DNA from: Allomyces macrogynus ATCC 38327
Taxonomy: Eukaryota; Blastocladiomycota; Blastocladiomycetes; Blastocladiales; Blastocladiaceae
Direction: 5' to 3'
Assembly: GCA_000151295.1 (NCBI GenBank)
Contig: GG745347.1
Span: forward strand, 10,810-52,608
Length of the DNA stretch: 41,799 nt
In this document: positions 33,969 through 41,799 of the stretch, one piece after another
Layout: the number at the start of each line of letters is the position of its first letter
How positions within the stretch are numbered: the stretch's first letter is position 1
Notes under the pieces: generated by a model
Seen by the model: the letters and a program-made list of their open reading frames with translations, nothing else
Database searches by the model: none
Told to the model about the DNA's origin: nothing
Made by a program: the position numbers and the translations under genes

Positions 33969-34336
33969 TTGCTGGCTTTATTGGTCACGCATAAGTGGAA
34001 GTTGCTCCTTAGGGGAGGACTGCGCGTCGAACAGTCATTTTGCTGCCGGCGTGCCATGAAGACGAGTTTGGCGCGCGCGATTTGGTTGCCAGCACGACGG
34101 GCCGTGACGCGTTCACGGTTACGGCACTTGCCCGCGTGCCGGTAGCAACATCCGACAGGCCAAAACAAGCATGCATGGCAGATAGAATGCTTGTGTTCCG
34201 TCACGGCAACGCTCCATCACAACCAAAACCAAAACTCGAACTCTGTATTCAGACAAAATGGCCAATCGCCCTCGCGGTTCACTTCTCAGCGCTCCGCAAA
34301 TCGCAGCCTGTGCCGTGCATGCGTCCCATGCCAGAC

Positions 34337-37300
34337 TTACTGGTGTACATGCACGGGCTTCCGCAGCACGCCCTTCTCGGCCACCCCATCCACAAACATG
34401 ACGAGCTGCGTCTTCAACTCGCCCAAATTGCCGTTCCACACATTGAACCGCGCGGCCCCACCGAGTTGCAGCGCCTCCTCGACCGACCGCGGCTTGTCCT
34501 CGCGACCCGTCAGCAAATCGAGCACTTCCGTCGACACGGCGCGCACCATCTCCTGCTCGGTCCACCCGGCCAACGCGCGGACCCACCCAGCATCAAAACG
34601 CAAATTGCGCGCGTGCGAGAGCTCCTTCGGGTACGTCGCGAGTGCGACCCGAACACCTGCATCGCGCAGGACCTTGGCAGCGTGTACGGCGCCACGGAAC
34701 GCGTGCGGCGGCGAAAGGCACCGGCGCGCGTCCCAGGCCTTCGGGATGCACCGCGCGGGACTCAGAAGCACGCTCGTCTTCGGGGACGCGGCGAGCAAGT
34801 CGACGGCGAGGTGCGCCTCGGCGCCACCGGCAATCACCCACTGCTGCCTGTGCTTCGGGTCGACGTCGCGCTTGACGCCGAGGACGGCGGCAATGTGGTT
34901 CGCCGAGTCCGTGTGGATCACGAGCGGGAGCTTACCGGAGACGACGCGCGCGAGCGGGCCGTCATCGGCCGACTGCAGAGCGCGGCGCAGCGCGCCGACT
35001 TGCCCGGCAATCGACCCGGCGGGGGACCCTTTCTTCTTGGCCTCGGTGTTGACCCACGTGTGCACAGCAGCCTCAGCGTCGACGATCACGGGGATGTCGT
35101 GGCCCGTGGCCGCGACGGCCGACACGGCAAATGTGATGCCGGTGCCCGACGGCTCGACTTGCGGCGGGCTGACAATGAGCCCGATCCCCTGGTTGTGCGC
35201 AGCGGCCTCGAGCTTGCCGCCAGCCTGCAGCGCGTCCTTGCCGTAAACGACCGTGTCAGGTCCGACGACAGCGGTCCCGTCGGTCGTGCCCGATTCCTGC
35301 ACGATTTCGACGAGCCCCAGCGTCGTGCCGGCCAGGACGAGCGACGGCGTGATCACGCCGCCGCGCACGTCCACGACGGCAGCGCCCTTGGGCGCGACAG
35401 CCGAGCAATCGGCGGCGACACACGCAATCTTGCCCTTGATGACCACGACCTGCTGGTCATGCACGACCACGTCGCCCGTGACGATCCGGCCCACGTTCTT
35501 GAACCACGCCGACGTTGCGTCAGTGCCCGGCACGTTCACGACCGCGGGCGACGTGAGCCCCTCGTCGAGCGCGTCCTGCACCTTGCCCGTGACGAGTTTC
35601 TTGACGGGGTTCTCGTACGCGAGGGCGCCATCGACAAACACGGCGTCGGGCATCGCGCCGACGGCGAATGGGTGCGCGGGCCACAGCACCACATCAGCGT
35701 CCATGCCAACGGCCACGGACCCGACGCGGTGGTCGACGCCCATGAGTTTCGCAGGGATCGACGTGAGCGCCTTGATCACGGTCTGCTCGTCGAGCCCGTA
35801 CTGGATCGACCGAGCGGATTCGTGCACGAGGAACTGCGAGTGCAGGACGGGGTGGTCCGACTTGAATGCGAACTGGATCCCGGCGTCCTTGAGAATCTGC
35901 GGCGCGTAGACGGACCCCTGGTAGGCCTCGGCCTTGAACCCCCAGTGGTCCGAGAAGATCTGGTGGCGGAGAATCGACCTGTCAGCAAGTTGATTCAGAA
36001 GCACGTCCGAACGAATCAAAACGTCGAACGTACCGCCGCGCCAATTGGCTCCCGGCCCTCGGCCTCCCACTGCTTGAGCGCAGGCGTCACGGCATGCATG
36101 TCGAGCGCGTGGTGGAACGCGGCAATTGAGAAGTTGAACTCGCGCGCAATGCGCATCTGCGCGACAATGTCGTTCACCTGGTAGCAGTGCCAGTTGACCT
36201 TGATCTGGCCACGCAAGATCGCGACCACTTGCTCGAGCTCAATTGAGTCCGGGAACCGGCCCTTCGGGTGCACAATCGCATGTGACTTGTCGCTGCCGAC
36301 CGAGTGGTACTTGGCAAACTTGGCCGCGTCATTGGCCTGCATCTCGGCAATCCGGCACCACTCGTCCTGCTGGTCACGCAGCGCCGCGGCCTGCTCGTAC
36401 TTGGCGCGCGTCAGGAACGAGCTGCCCATGCGCGTGTACGGCATTTCCTCGCGGTCGCGGCCGTAGTGCTTGGGGTTCTCGCCGCACGCGTGCTTGGCCC
36501 ACCGCCACTGCGGCCCGCCGACCTGCGCGGCATTCGACGAGGTGATGTTGGCGTGCAAGAGCATGTCCTCGACGTTGTTCGAGGGCTTGACGGGCGTCTT
36601 GAACGCGTAGGCCTAGAAACGAACGCATCGCGGTCAGCAAACCTTCCCGTAAAGAATGGGGATCTAAACACTGTCACACCGTACCTCGCCGCCCATCAAG
36701 TTGGATGAACCCGGCAGCACCAAAATTGTCGTGACGCCGCCCGACAAGATCAGCGGCAACGCCTTGTCGCGCGGATTGAACGCGTCAATCGATCGCACGT
36801 GCGGCAGTGCTGGATTGCCAAGCTCATTTGTGTCGTCCGTTGCCGCGAGCGTCGGGTAACTATCGACGCCCGCGTGCGAGTGCATGTCGACGATCCCCGG
36901 CGTCAAAACACGGCCGTGCGCATCGACCACCTTTGCGCCCTCGGAAATCTCGAGGTTCGCGCCAATCTCGGCAATCAATCCGTCCTTGAGCAGGACGTCG
37001 GTCGCGGGGAACACGCTGCCGCGGCCGTCCCAGACGGTCGCGTTGCGAATCACCGTGACGACGCCGTTCGACGCGTCGCGCGGGTTGATCCGGTTGGCGA
37101 CCTTGGCCGATGCGGTCGGCGCGCGCGCGCGGCACTGCGCGAGCCCGTGCTGCCACTCGCGGTTCGACAAGAGCGCCGCGTTCCCGCCGGCCAGCATCTC
37201 GGCTTGGTGCCAGCGCTCGGTGCGCACGGCATGCTTGTGCCCGAAGTACGCGAGGACAAACAGGGCTGCAAAGACGGCGAGCCCGGCCAACGCGATCGTG

Positions 37301-37443
37301 CGCGGCGTGCACTTGTTACGGGGCTTCTTGTGCTTGTACGCGCCGATGGCGTGTTTCTCGTCGAACAACAGGTAGGCGGCATCGTCGGCGTCGGAGCCCG
37401 AGGTCGACGACGTGCTGGACGCGTAGTTGCCGGGCACGGGCAT
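34337..37443 (-). CDS. Membrane-anchored metal-dependent amidohydrolase with a degenerate second amidohydrolase half
   Basis: Three exons (36685-37443, 36034-36612, 34337-35959) give 986 residues. The ATG at 37443 is used; the frame opens two codons earlier at a GTG. Residues 1-47 are polar and basic (KHKKPRNK), followed by one membrane helix at about 48-68, so a type II protein with the enzyme outside the cytosol or in the lumen. The amidohydrolase domain starts at about 128 (VVTVIRNATVWDG). Metal ligands visible: HSH in VDMHSHAG (188, 190), His in VNWHCYQ (395), His in FHHALDMHA (420/421) and Asp in KSDHPVLH (481). DADVVLWPAHPFAVGA closes the barrel. From about 570 a second unit repeats the plan (VVVIKGKIACV, VVDVRGGVITPSLVL), but where the first has HSH it has no histidine pair. 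The substrate is unknown; relatives in fungi are often labelled CE9 or imidazolonepropionase-like. The exon 3 acceptor was chosen because it restores IFSDHWGFKAEAY in frame. Confidence 0.85.
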
Positions 37444-37946
37444 CGGCACGGCGTGTAGTCCGGGTATTCCGGCAGCGACGGGTGCGGCAGCCGCTGAAGC
37501 GAAGACAATCTTGGTCGGGCGGGTGCAGCGAGTTGCAAACTGTGGTCCTAGATCCGCGGAAGCTGCAATGGATTGTTTGCTGAGAGAGAGTGTGTGAGAA
37601 CGTCGCGCAAGAGCAAGACGGCCGACCCGGTCCTGACGACGATGTGTCCCCTCGCTCTCTTTATACCCGTCGAGCGCGACGCTGCGGTTGGCCTTGTCCT
37701 TCCCGAACGCCGGTCACGGCCGGCGCGTTGCCACGGTGCGCGCCAGGCGCACGCGCTGTCCAAACGGTCAGTTTGGCCGACCATCAATGTTCCCAAGAGC
37801 GCAAACCGCGGCCCGCTCATCGGCCCGCGCCTTGCTCCGCCATGTGTGCGTGATGTTGCATCCTGCCAACCTGCATCGCCATGTCCGCACGCGTCCGCAC
37901 GGGCGATCCTCACTGATACCGCTCATTCTCAAGTATTCAACTGCCA
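37444..37946. other. Intergenic: PDK1 3' flank and amidohydrolase promoter
   Basis: 503 bases between two minus-strand genes, containing the TATA candidate. No other gene or repeat was seen. Confidence 0.55.
37660..37665 (-). promoter_or_regulatory. Candidate TATA box for the amidohydrolase gene
   Basis: On the minus strand the hexamer reads TATAAA (context gggTATAAAGAG), about 217 bases upstream of the ATG at 37443, inside an otherwise GC-rich stretch. Position and orientation fit a core promoter with a leader of about 190 bases. Untested. Confidence 0.45.
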
Positions 37947-37954
37947 TCATTCCA

Positions 37955-37988
<34 letters not shown>

Positions 37989-39912
37989 CACGTCGCCCCT
38001 CGGCGCGCCATTACCATCGCGCGCCCGCCCACGTGCGGACCTGACCGGCGACGCCGCTCCACTCCCGCCCGCCCCACTCGCACTCGCCGTCCCGACGGCC
38101 ACCCCCCTCGCAGCCACCAACGGCCCGCCGATCCCGCCGGCCCCACGCCCCCACGCCCTGGCGCGCATCGCCGCCAACAAATCGACCCAGCTGCCCGCAT
38201 CATGGTCGCAGCACTCGAGATCGTAGGTCCGTCCGGGGACATGGATATAGAACGCCTTGGTCGACCGCCATTCTGGCACGGTGCGTGGCGTCCATGGAAT
38301 CTCGCCCTTGGCGAGCATCTTTTCCGGGTCGACGTACGGCAGTCGCGGCGGATCGACGACCAGCAGCATCCTCGTCTGTGTGCGGAAGAGGCCCTTGCGC
38401 TTGACGACGTACCCGAGCTTGAGCAGCCGCTCGCCCGGGTGCAGGAACGGGGACCACCGCGCCAGGTCGGCCGCGAGGATCGCGGGGAGTGGCGGGAGCG
38501 GCGAGAGCGGCGCGTCGGCGGGGAGAGGCGGGAACGGTTCGCCGCCGCCCGACGACGAGGGTGGGGACGGCGTGTGGTGGTGCATGTGTTGGCTGTCGTC
38601 GTCGCTCGCGAGCGACTCGGCGCGCGCGCTGTTCCAGGAGGCGGCCGCCGTCGGGTCGCTCCCGTCCAGCCACTCGTCGCCGTCGGCATCCGTATCGGTC
38701 GGTGGCGCCCGCGGCATTGGCGGCGGCCGCTGTTCCCAGACGGACGTCGTCCAGTCGAACCCGTGGAAAAGCGCGTGCTGCTTGGCGTCGGCCAGCGTGA
38801 TCCGCGCGTTTGGGTCAAGCACGAGCATCTTGTCAATCAAGTCGCGCGCATCGGGATCGACACGGTCGGGGACCGTAAATTCGCGCTTCAAGATTTTCTG
38901 GAACGTCTGGTAGTCGTTGCTGCCCTTGAACGGGGGGCGACCCACGAGCATCTGGTAGAGAATGCACCCGATCGCCCAGACGTCGCTGGCCGCGCCTGCT
39001 GGTCGGTCCTGCAAGAGCTCGGGCGAGACGTATTCGGCGGTGCCGACAAATGAGCGCGCGCTTTTCGGGCCCGCGTCGGGATCATGCGCGCCGGCGTCAT
39101 GGTCTGGTTCTCGTGGTGGTGGCGACGGCCGAGGCGGCGACTCGGGCCGCAACAGCTTGGCCGACCCGAAGTCGGCGAGTTTGATGTGCATGCTGGACGA
39201 AAGAAGCACGTTTTCTGGCTGGTTTGAGGTGAGGGTCTGTTCGGGCCGCTTCGCGGATGTATCGCAGTGGAAGAGCATTCAGTTACAGTACCTTGAGATC
39301 GCGGTGCAACACGCCCATCGAGTGCAGGTACTCGACAGCCACAATCAGCTCGGCCGCATAAAACCGGGCCGCGTCGAGATCGAGCCCGTCGTGCGCGCGG
39401 CGAATGTAGGCGAGCAGTTCGCCGTTCTCAGCGCACTCGAGCACGAAATAGAGCGACTGCGCGTCTTGAAACGTGGCCAAAAGGTGCACGACGAGCGGGT
39501 GCCGTGCGAGGAGCGTCAAAGCCGCCTTTTCGACGGCGACGTACTTGGTCTTCTTTTCCTTGACAATGTGCCGCTTGTCGAGGATCTTAATGGCGACGAC
39601 TTTGCGCGAGTGGCGGTCGGTGGCGCGGACCACGGTCGAGTAGGAGCCTTCGCCGAGCGTCTGGGCGAAATCGTAGTCGGCGGGCGACCGCTTGCGCATC
39701 GCGGGCGGCGACGAGGCGCCGGAGCGCGGAGCGTGCGCGGCGTGCGCGGGCGGGGTTTCTCTTGCGTCGGACGGCGCGTGGATGTGCGCGAGCGCAGCAG
39801 CGAGCGGGTGCATGGCGGCCAAGGGGCCCGCATCGTAGTTGGTTGCCCGTCTGGACGCGTTATCGGCGCCGTTGGCGGGCGCCGGCGCGTCGGCAAGGCC
39901 GTGGTCGGCCAT
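37947..39912 (-). CDS. PDPK1: 3-phosphoinositide-dependent protein kinase 1 (PDK1), AGC kinase with PH domain
   Basis: PDK1 phosphorylates the activation loop of other AGC kinases. Two exons, 39292-39912 and 37947-39218, give 630 residues; the 73-base intron lies between HRDLK and PENVLL in the catalytic loop. Kinase features: glycine loop LGEGSYSTV (86-94), VAIK lysine 109 followed by the PDK1-typical ILDKRHIVKEKK, HRD Asp 205, DFG 223-225, and the activation loop SFVGTAEYVSPELL with Ser 263 at the autophosphorylation position. A Pro/Asp-rich insert of about 30 residues separates DFG from that loop. After a Pro/Ser linker comes a PH domain: LKLGYVVKRKGLFRTQTRML, LPYVDPEKMLAKGEIPW, FYIHVPGRTYDLE. 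The tail is basic/Gly-Ala-rich and ends in a poly-Asp run before VE. ATG 39912 has the strong context (ACC before, G after); an in-frame ATG at 39930 is weaker. Head-to-head with GRASP. Confidence 0.93.
37956..37988 (+). repeat. GTC microsatellite, 11 units, coding poly-Asp on the minus strand
   Basis: Eleven GTC units on the plus strand are GAC codons in PDK1 and lie three codons before its stop. Slippage here would change only the length of the acidic tail. Confidence 0.93.
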
Positions 39913-40359
39913 GGTACAGCTCCCACGCATCGAGTGCGGCAAGTAAGCTCGGGTTAGGGCGTGCAGTCCGGCGTCGGCGTCTTCGTCAACGATCGACCTC
40001 GTTGTCAACGTCGTCGCCGTCGTTTGAAGTGGAAACGTCCTGTCGCGCGGCGCACGTGGGAGCAGCTCAGGAGCGGTCTAGGATGAGCCGGGGCGATTCC
40101 AGCACGCGATGCAAACCTGCCCCGAGGGCAGCCTTCGTGGCGTACCTCCACCCTCAAACGACCGACCGCTCGCCAACGCGACGACAACGGCGACGACGAC
40201 GACCGACGCCTCCAACTGCTCGTGCGCACCCGCAAGGCACGCTCAGGACCGACGCACGCACGAACGACCCGTCTTCTGGCGGCACGCGCTGCAAGCAGCT
40301 TGCCAACCAACCAAGCGACCGCAAACAGCTGATCATTAAGGACCAACCCGCCGTTCACC
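39913..40359. promoter_or_regulatory. Divergent intergenic region between PDK1 and GRASP
   Basis: 447 bases between opposite start codons, the shortest of the four head-to-head intervals, so a shared bidirectional promoter is likely. The part from 40140 on is C/A-rich on the plus strand and is probably the GRASP leader. No TATA box. Confidence 0.5.
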
Positions 40360-41799
40360 ATGGGCAACACGCCGTCCTCGTCGGCCAGCATCGACCCCAA
40401 CACGCGTGGCTTCCATGTCCTCAAGGTCAAGGAACACTCGCCGGCCTCTGACGCTGGCTTGGTTGCCTACTTCGACTTTATTGTCGCCATCAACGGCCAG
40501 TCGCTGGTAACATATCGTAGTTCTTGATCGGCCCACTGCGCGTGCATCTCCTCCACCTTGCCAACTGACCGTGCGGTCGCGCCTGCCTGCTCTCCAACCA
40601 GAACGAGGACCTCTCCATCTTTGCCAAGACTATCAAGGCCAGCGTCGACCAGCAAGTCACGTTCACCGTTTACTCGAGCAAGCAAAACGAGTACCGCGAC
40701 GTCGTCCTGACGCCGCACCAGTTTGCCGAGCCGAAAGGTACGCGCTCTTCTTGGTCCTCCTCTCTCGCGCGCAAAAGCGTCCTCTTGCGCTCCCACTCAC
40801 CGCTCCTCTCGCAGACGGCCTGATCGGCTGCTCCATCCGACAATCCGACTACAACGGCGCCGCCGCGCACGTCTGGCACGTCGTCGAAGTCCTGCCCAAC
40901 TCGCCCGCGGCCCATGCGGGGCTTGCCATCGACGACGACTACATTGTCGGCACACCCGACGTGATCTTCCGTGAACAGCAAGAACTGTATGCCCTGATCG
41001 CGGCGCGCGCGAACGAGGGCAAGCCCGTGCGCCTGTTTGTCTACAGCGCCGCACAGCGCGCCGTGCGCGATGTCGTGCTGATGCCGAACTCGAATTGGGG
41101 CGGGCGGGGATTGATTGGCGCGGAACTGGGTACGTTCATGGGCGCTGGGCCGTTTATTTGTTGGAGTCGAACACTCACGCGACCGCCGCTCGCACCAGGG
41201 TACGGCGCGCTGCACAAGATCCCGACAGACGACGAGCACCCCGCGCCCGCACCGGATGCCGCGCACGCGGCCCCCGCCGAATCCTCGGCGACCACTCTCC
41301 CTCCCCCTCCCCCACCCGCCGCTGCCGACGACGCTCAGTTCATGACGCTCGCCGACGCGGCCGTCCCTCACTTTGGTCCCGCCGCCAACACGCGGTACGC
41401 GCACACGTTGGCGACACACTTGCCGAACGCGCCGCTGGAAAACGCGCCGGCGACGCCGTTTGCGGCCATGGGCGCGCCGCCGACCGACACGATGCTCGCG
41501 CACGCGCGGGGGGAGGTGCCGCTGCATGTAGTGTCGGCGCAGGAGCAGTACGGGTATGAGCCGCACGCGCAAGCGCATGATGGCGAACACGCGCACTATG
41601 GCGAGCACGCGCATGCGCACGGGCAGTGCGACCACGGCCATCAGCACGACGCGCACGCCGGGTACGATGCCCAGGATCCCCAGGATCCTCACGGTTACGG
41701 TCACGCGCACCATGACCACGGTCATTGCCAAGGCCACGACCACGCTCATTACAACCACGCTCATCACGACCACGCTCATCACGACCACGCGCACGAGAA
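40360..41799 (+). CDS. GORASP: Golgi reassembly stacking protein (GRASP55/65), C-terminus cut by window end
   Basis: GRASP proteins tether Golgi membranes and act in unconventional secretion. Four exons are modelled: 40360-40506, 40602-40737, 40815-41129 and 41199 to beyond 41799; frame is kept throughout. MGNTPSSS fits an N-myristoylation start, as in other GRASPs. PDZ1: [30 protein letters not shown], then [15 protein letters not shown] and [18 protein letters not shown]2: [47 protein letters not shown], ending [17 protein letters not shown] and YGALHKIPT. These match the two tandem atypical PDZ domains of the family. After about residue 210 the protein turns Pro/Ala-rich and then extremely histidine-rich: about 28 His in the last 85 residues visible, in HAHHDH-type repeats. 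Animal GRASPs instead have Ser/Pro-rich tails. The stop codon is not in the window. Confidence 0.93.
41737..41795 (+). repeat. Tandem 15-base units encoding His-rich repeats in GRASP
   Basis: The unit cacgctcatcacgac recurs about four times with small changes and encodes HAHHD. It continues to the window end, so the full length is unknown. Confidence 0.8.

Larger units (their letters stand above)
29874..34336. other. Gene-poor, low-complexity region with an assembly gap
   Basis: 4463 bases in which I can support no gene on either strand. The first 200 bases after the SNQ stop are T/C-rich and are its 3' flank. The rest is visibly less GC-rich than the genic parts, contains a 100-N gap, two long G runs, an 8-base and a 10-base tandem repeat, and an AT-rich patch near 32060. 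Reading frames up to about 250 residues exist (for example 31499-32260 plus) but have no domain, no plausible splice partners and mixed composition. It could be a decayed mobile element or unstable non-coding DNA. The last about 300 bases border the amidohydrolase stop. Confidence 0.6.

Noticed and set aside
33641..33994. Hydrophobic Leu/Val/Cys stretch resembling membrane helices
   Set aside because: Produced by the TTTGCTGTTG tandem repeat read as codons.
36016..36033. Reading through the exon 2 end of the amidohydrolase, or using the ctgacag acceptor at 35979
   Set aside because: Both break or weaken the frame; the caccag acceptor giving IFSDHWGFKAEAY keeps phase 0 and the family motif.
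39913..40008. N-terminal extension of PDK1 to 40008
   Set aside because: It would begin at TTG; the first ATG (39930) has a weak context and the strong-context ATG is at 39912.
40670..41794. 374-codon minus-strand frame, Val/Arg-rich
   Set aside because: Antisense to GRASP exons 3-4; the valine-rich composition is the reverse complement of the His-rich repeat, and it runs through three well-supported GRASP introns and exons.

Overview
This window is a GC-rich, gene-dense piece of a eukaryotic nuclear genome. Short spliceosomal introns (mostly 64-145 bases), fungal-style compact spacing and the gene set (RAE1, ARP1/centractin, BAP31, NOT3/5, SMARCAD1/Fun30, PDK1, GRASP) point to an opisthokont. 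A full-length CCDC40 (axonemal 96-nm ruler) means the organism builds motile flagella. A bacterial-type glycine-betaine-binding domain in a secreted or receptor-like protein would fit a zoosporic, early-diverging fungus (Blastocladiomycota or Chytridiomycota). That placement is inference; no rRNA or marker phylogeny is possible from this window. Gene models below were assembled by hand from reading frames, splice-site dinucleotides and recalled family sequences. All exon coordinates are predictions.

Layout, left to right. 1-1372 (-): 5' part of a secreted protein with a betaine-type periplasmic-binding domain, cut by the window edge. 1953-3345 (-): RAE1/Gle2. 4335-6023 (+): ARP1. 6375-9878 (-): CCDC40. 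10608-11762 (+): BAP31. 12842-15586 (-): NOT3/NOT5. 16093-19530 (-): SMARCAD1/Fun30. 20616-22112 and 22893-23516 (+): two unrecognised four-helix membrane proteins with disordered N-termini. 24768-29873 (+): a very large Q/S/N/W-repeat protein that I do not recognise. 29874-34336: a 4.5-kb gene-poor, low-complexity stretch with a 100-N assembly gap. 34337-37443 (-): a membrane-anchored amidohydrolase with a second, degenerate amidohydrolase-like half. 37947-39912 (-): PDK1 kinase. 40360-end (+): GRASP55/65, with a strikingly histidine-rich tail, cut by the window edge.

The genes do not form one pathway. There is a loose cell-biology theme: ER and Golgi (BAP31, GRASP), dynactin and cilium (ARP1, CCDC40), mRNA export and decay (RAE1, NOT3) and chromatin (SMARCAD1). 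Four neighbouring pairs are head-to-head and could share promoters: RAE1/ARP1, CCDC40/BAP31, SMARCAD1/20616 and PDK1/GRASP.

The most unusual items are the 1648-residue repeat protein, with tryptophan-centred SNQ repeats, three 37-residue modules and two CxCxxC clusters; the His-rich tail on GRASP; the tandem active/degenerate amidohydrolase; and a 5' splice-site preference for GTACG rather than GTAAG across nearly all genes (20 of 36 modelled introns begin GTAC).
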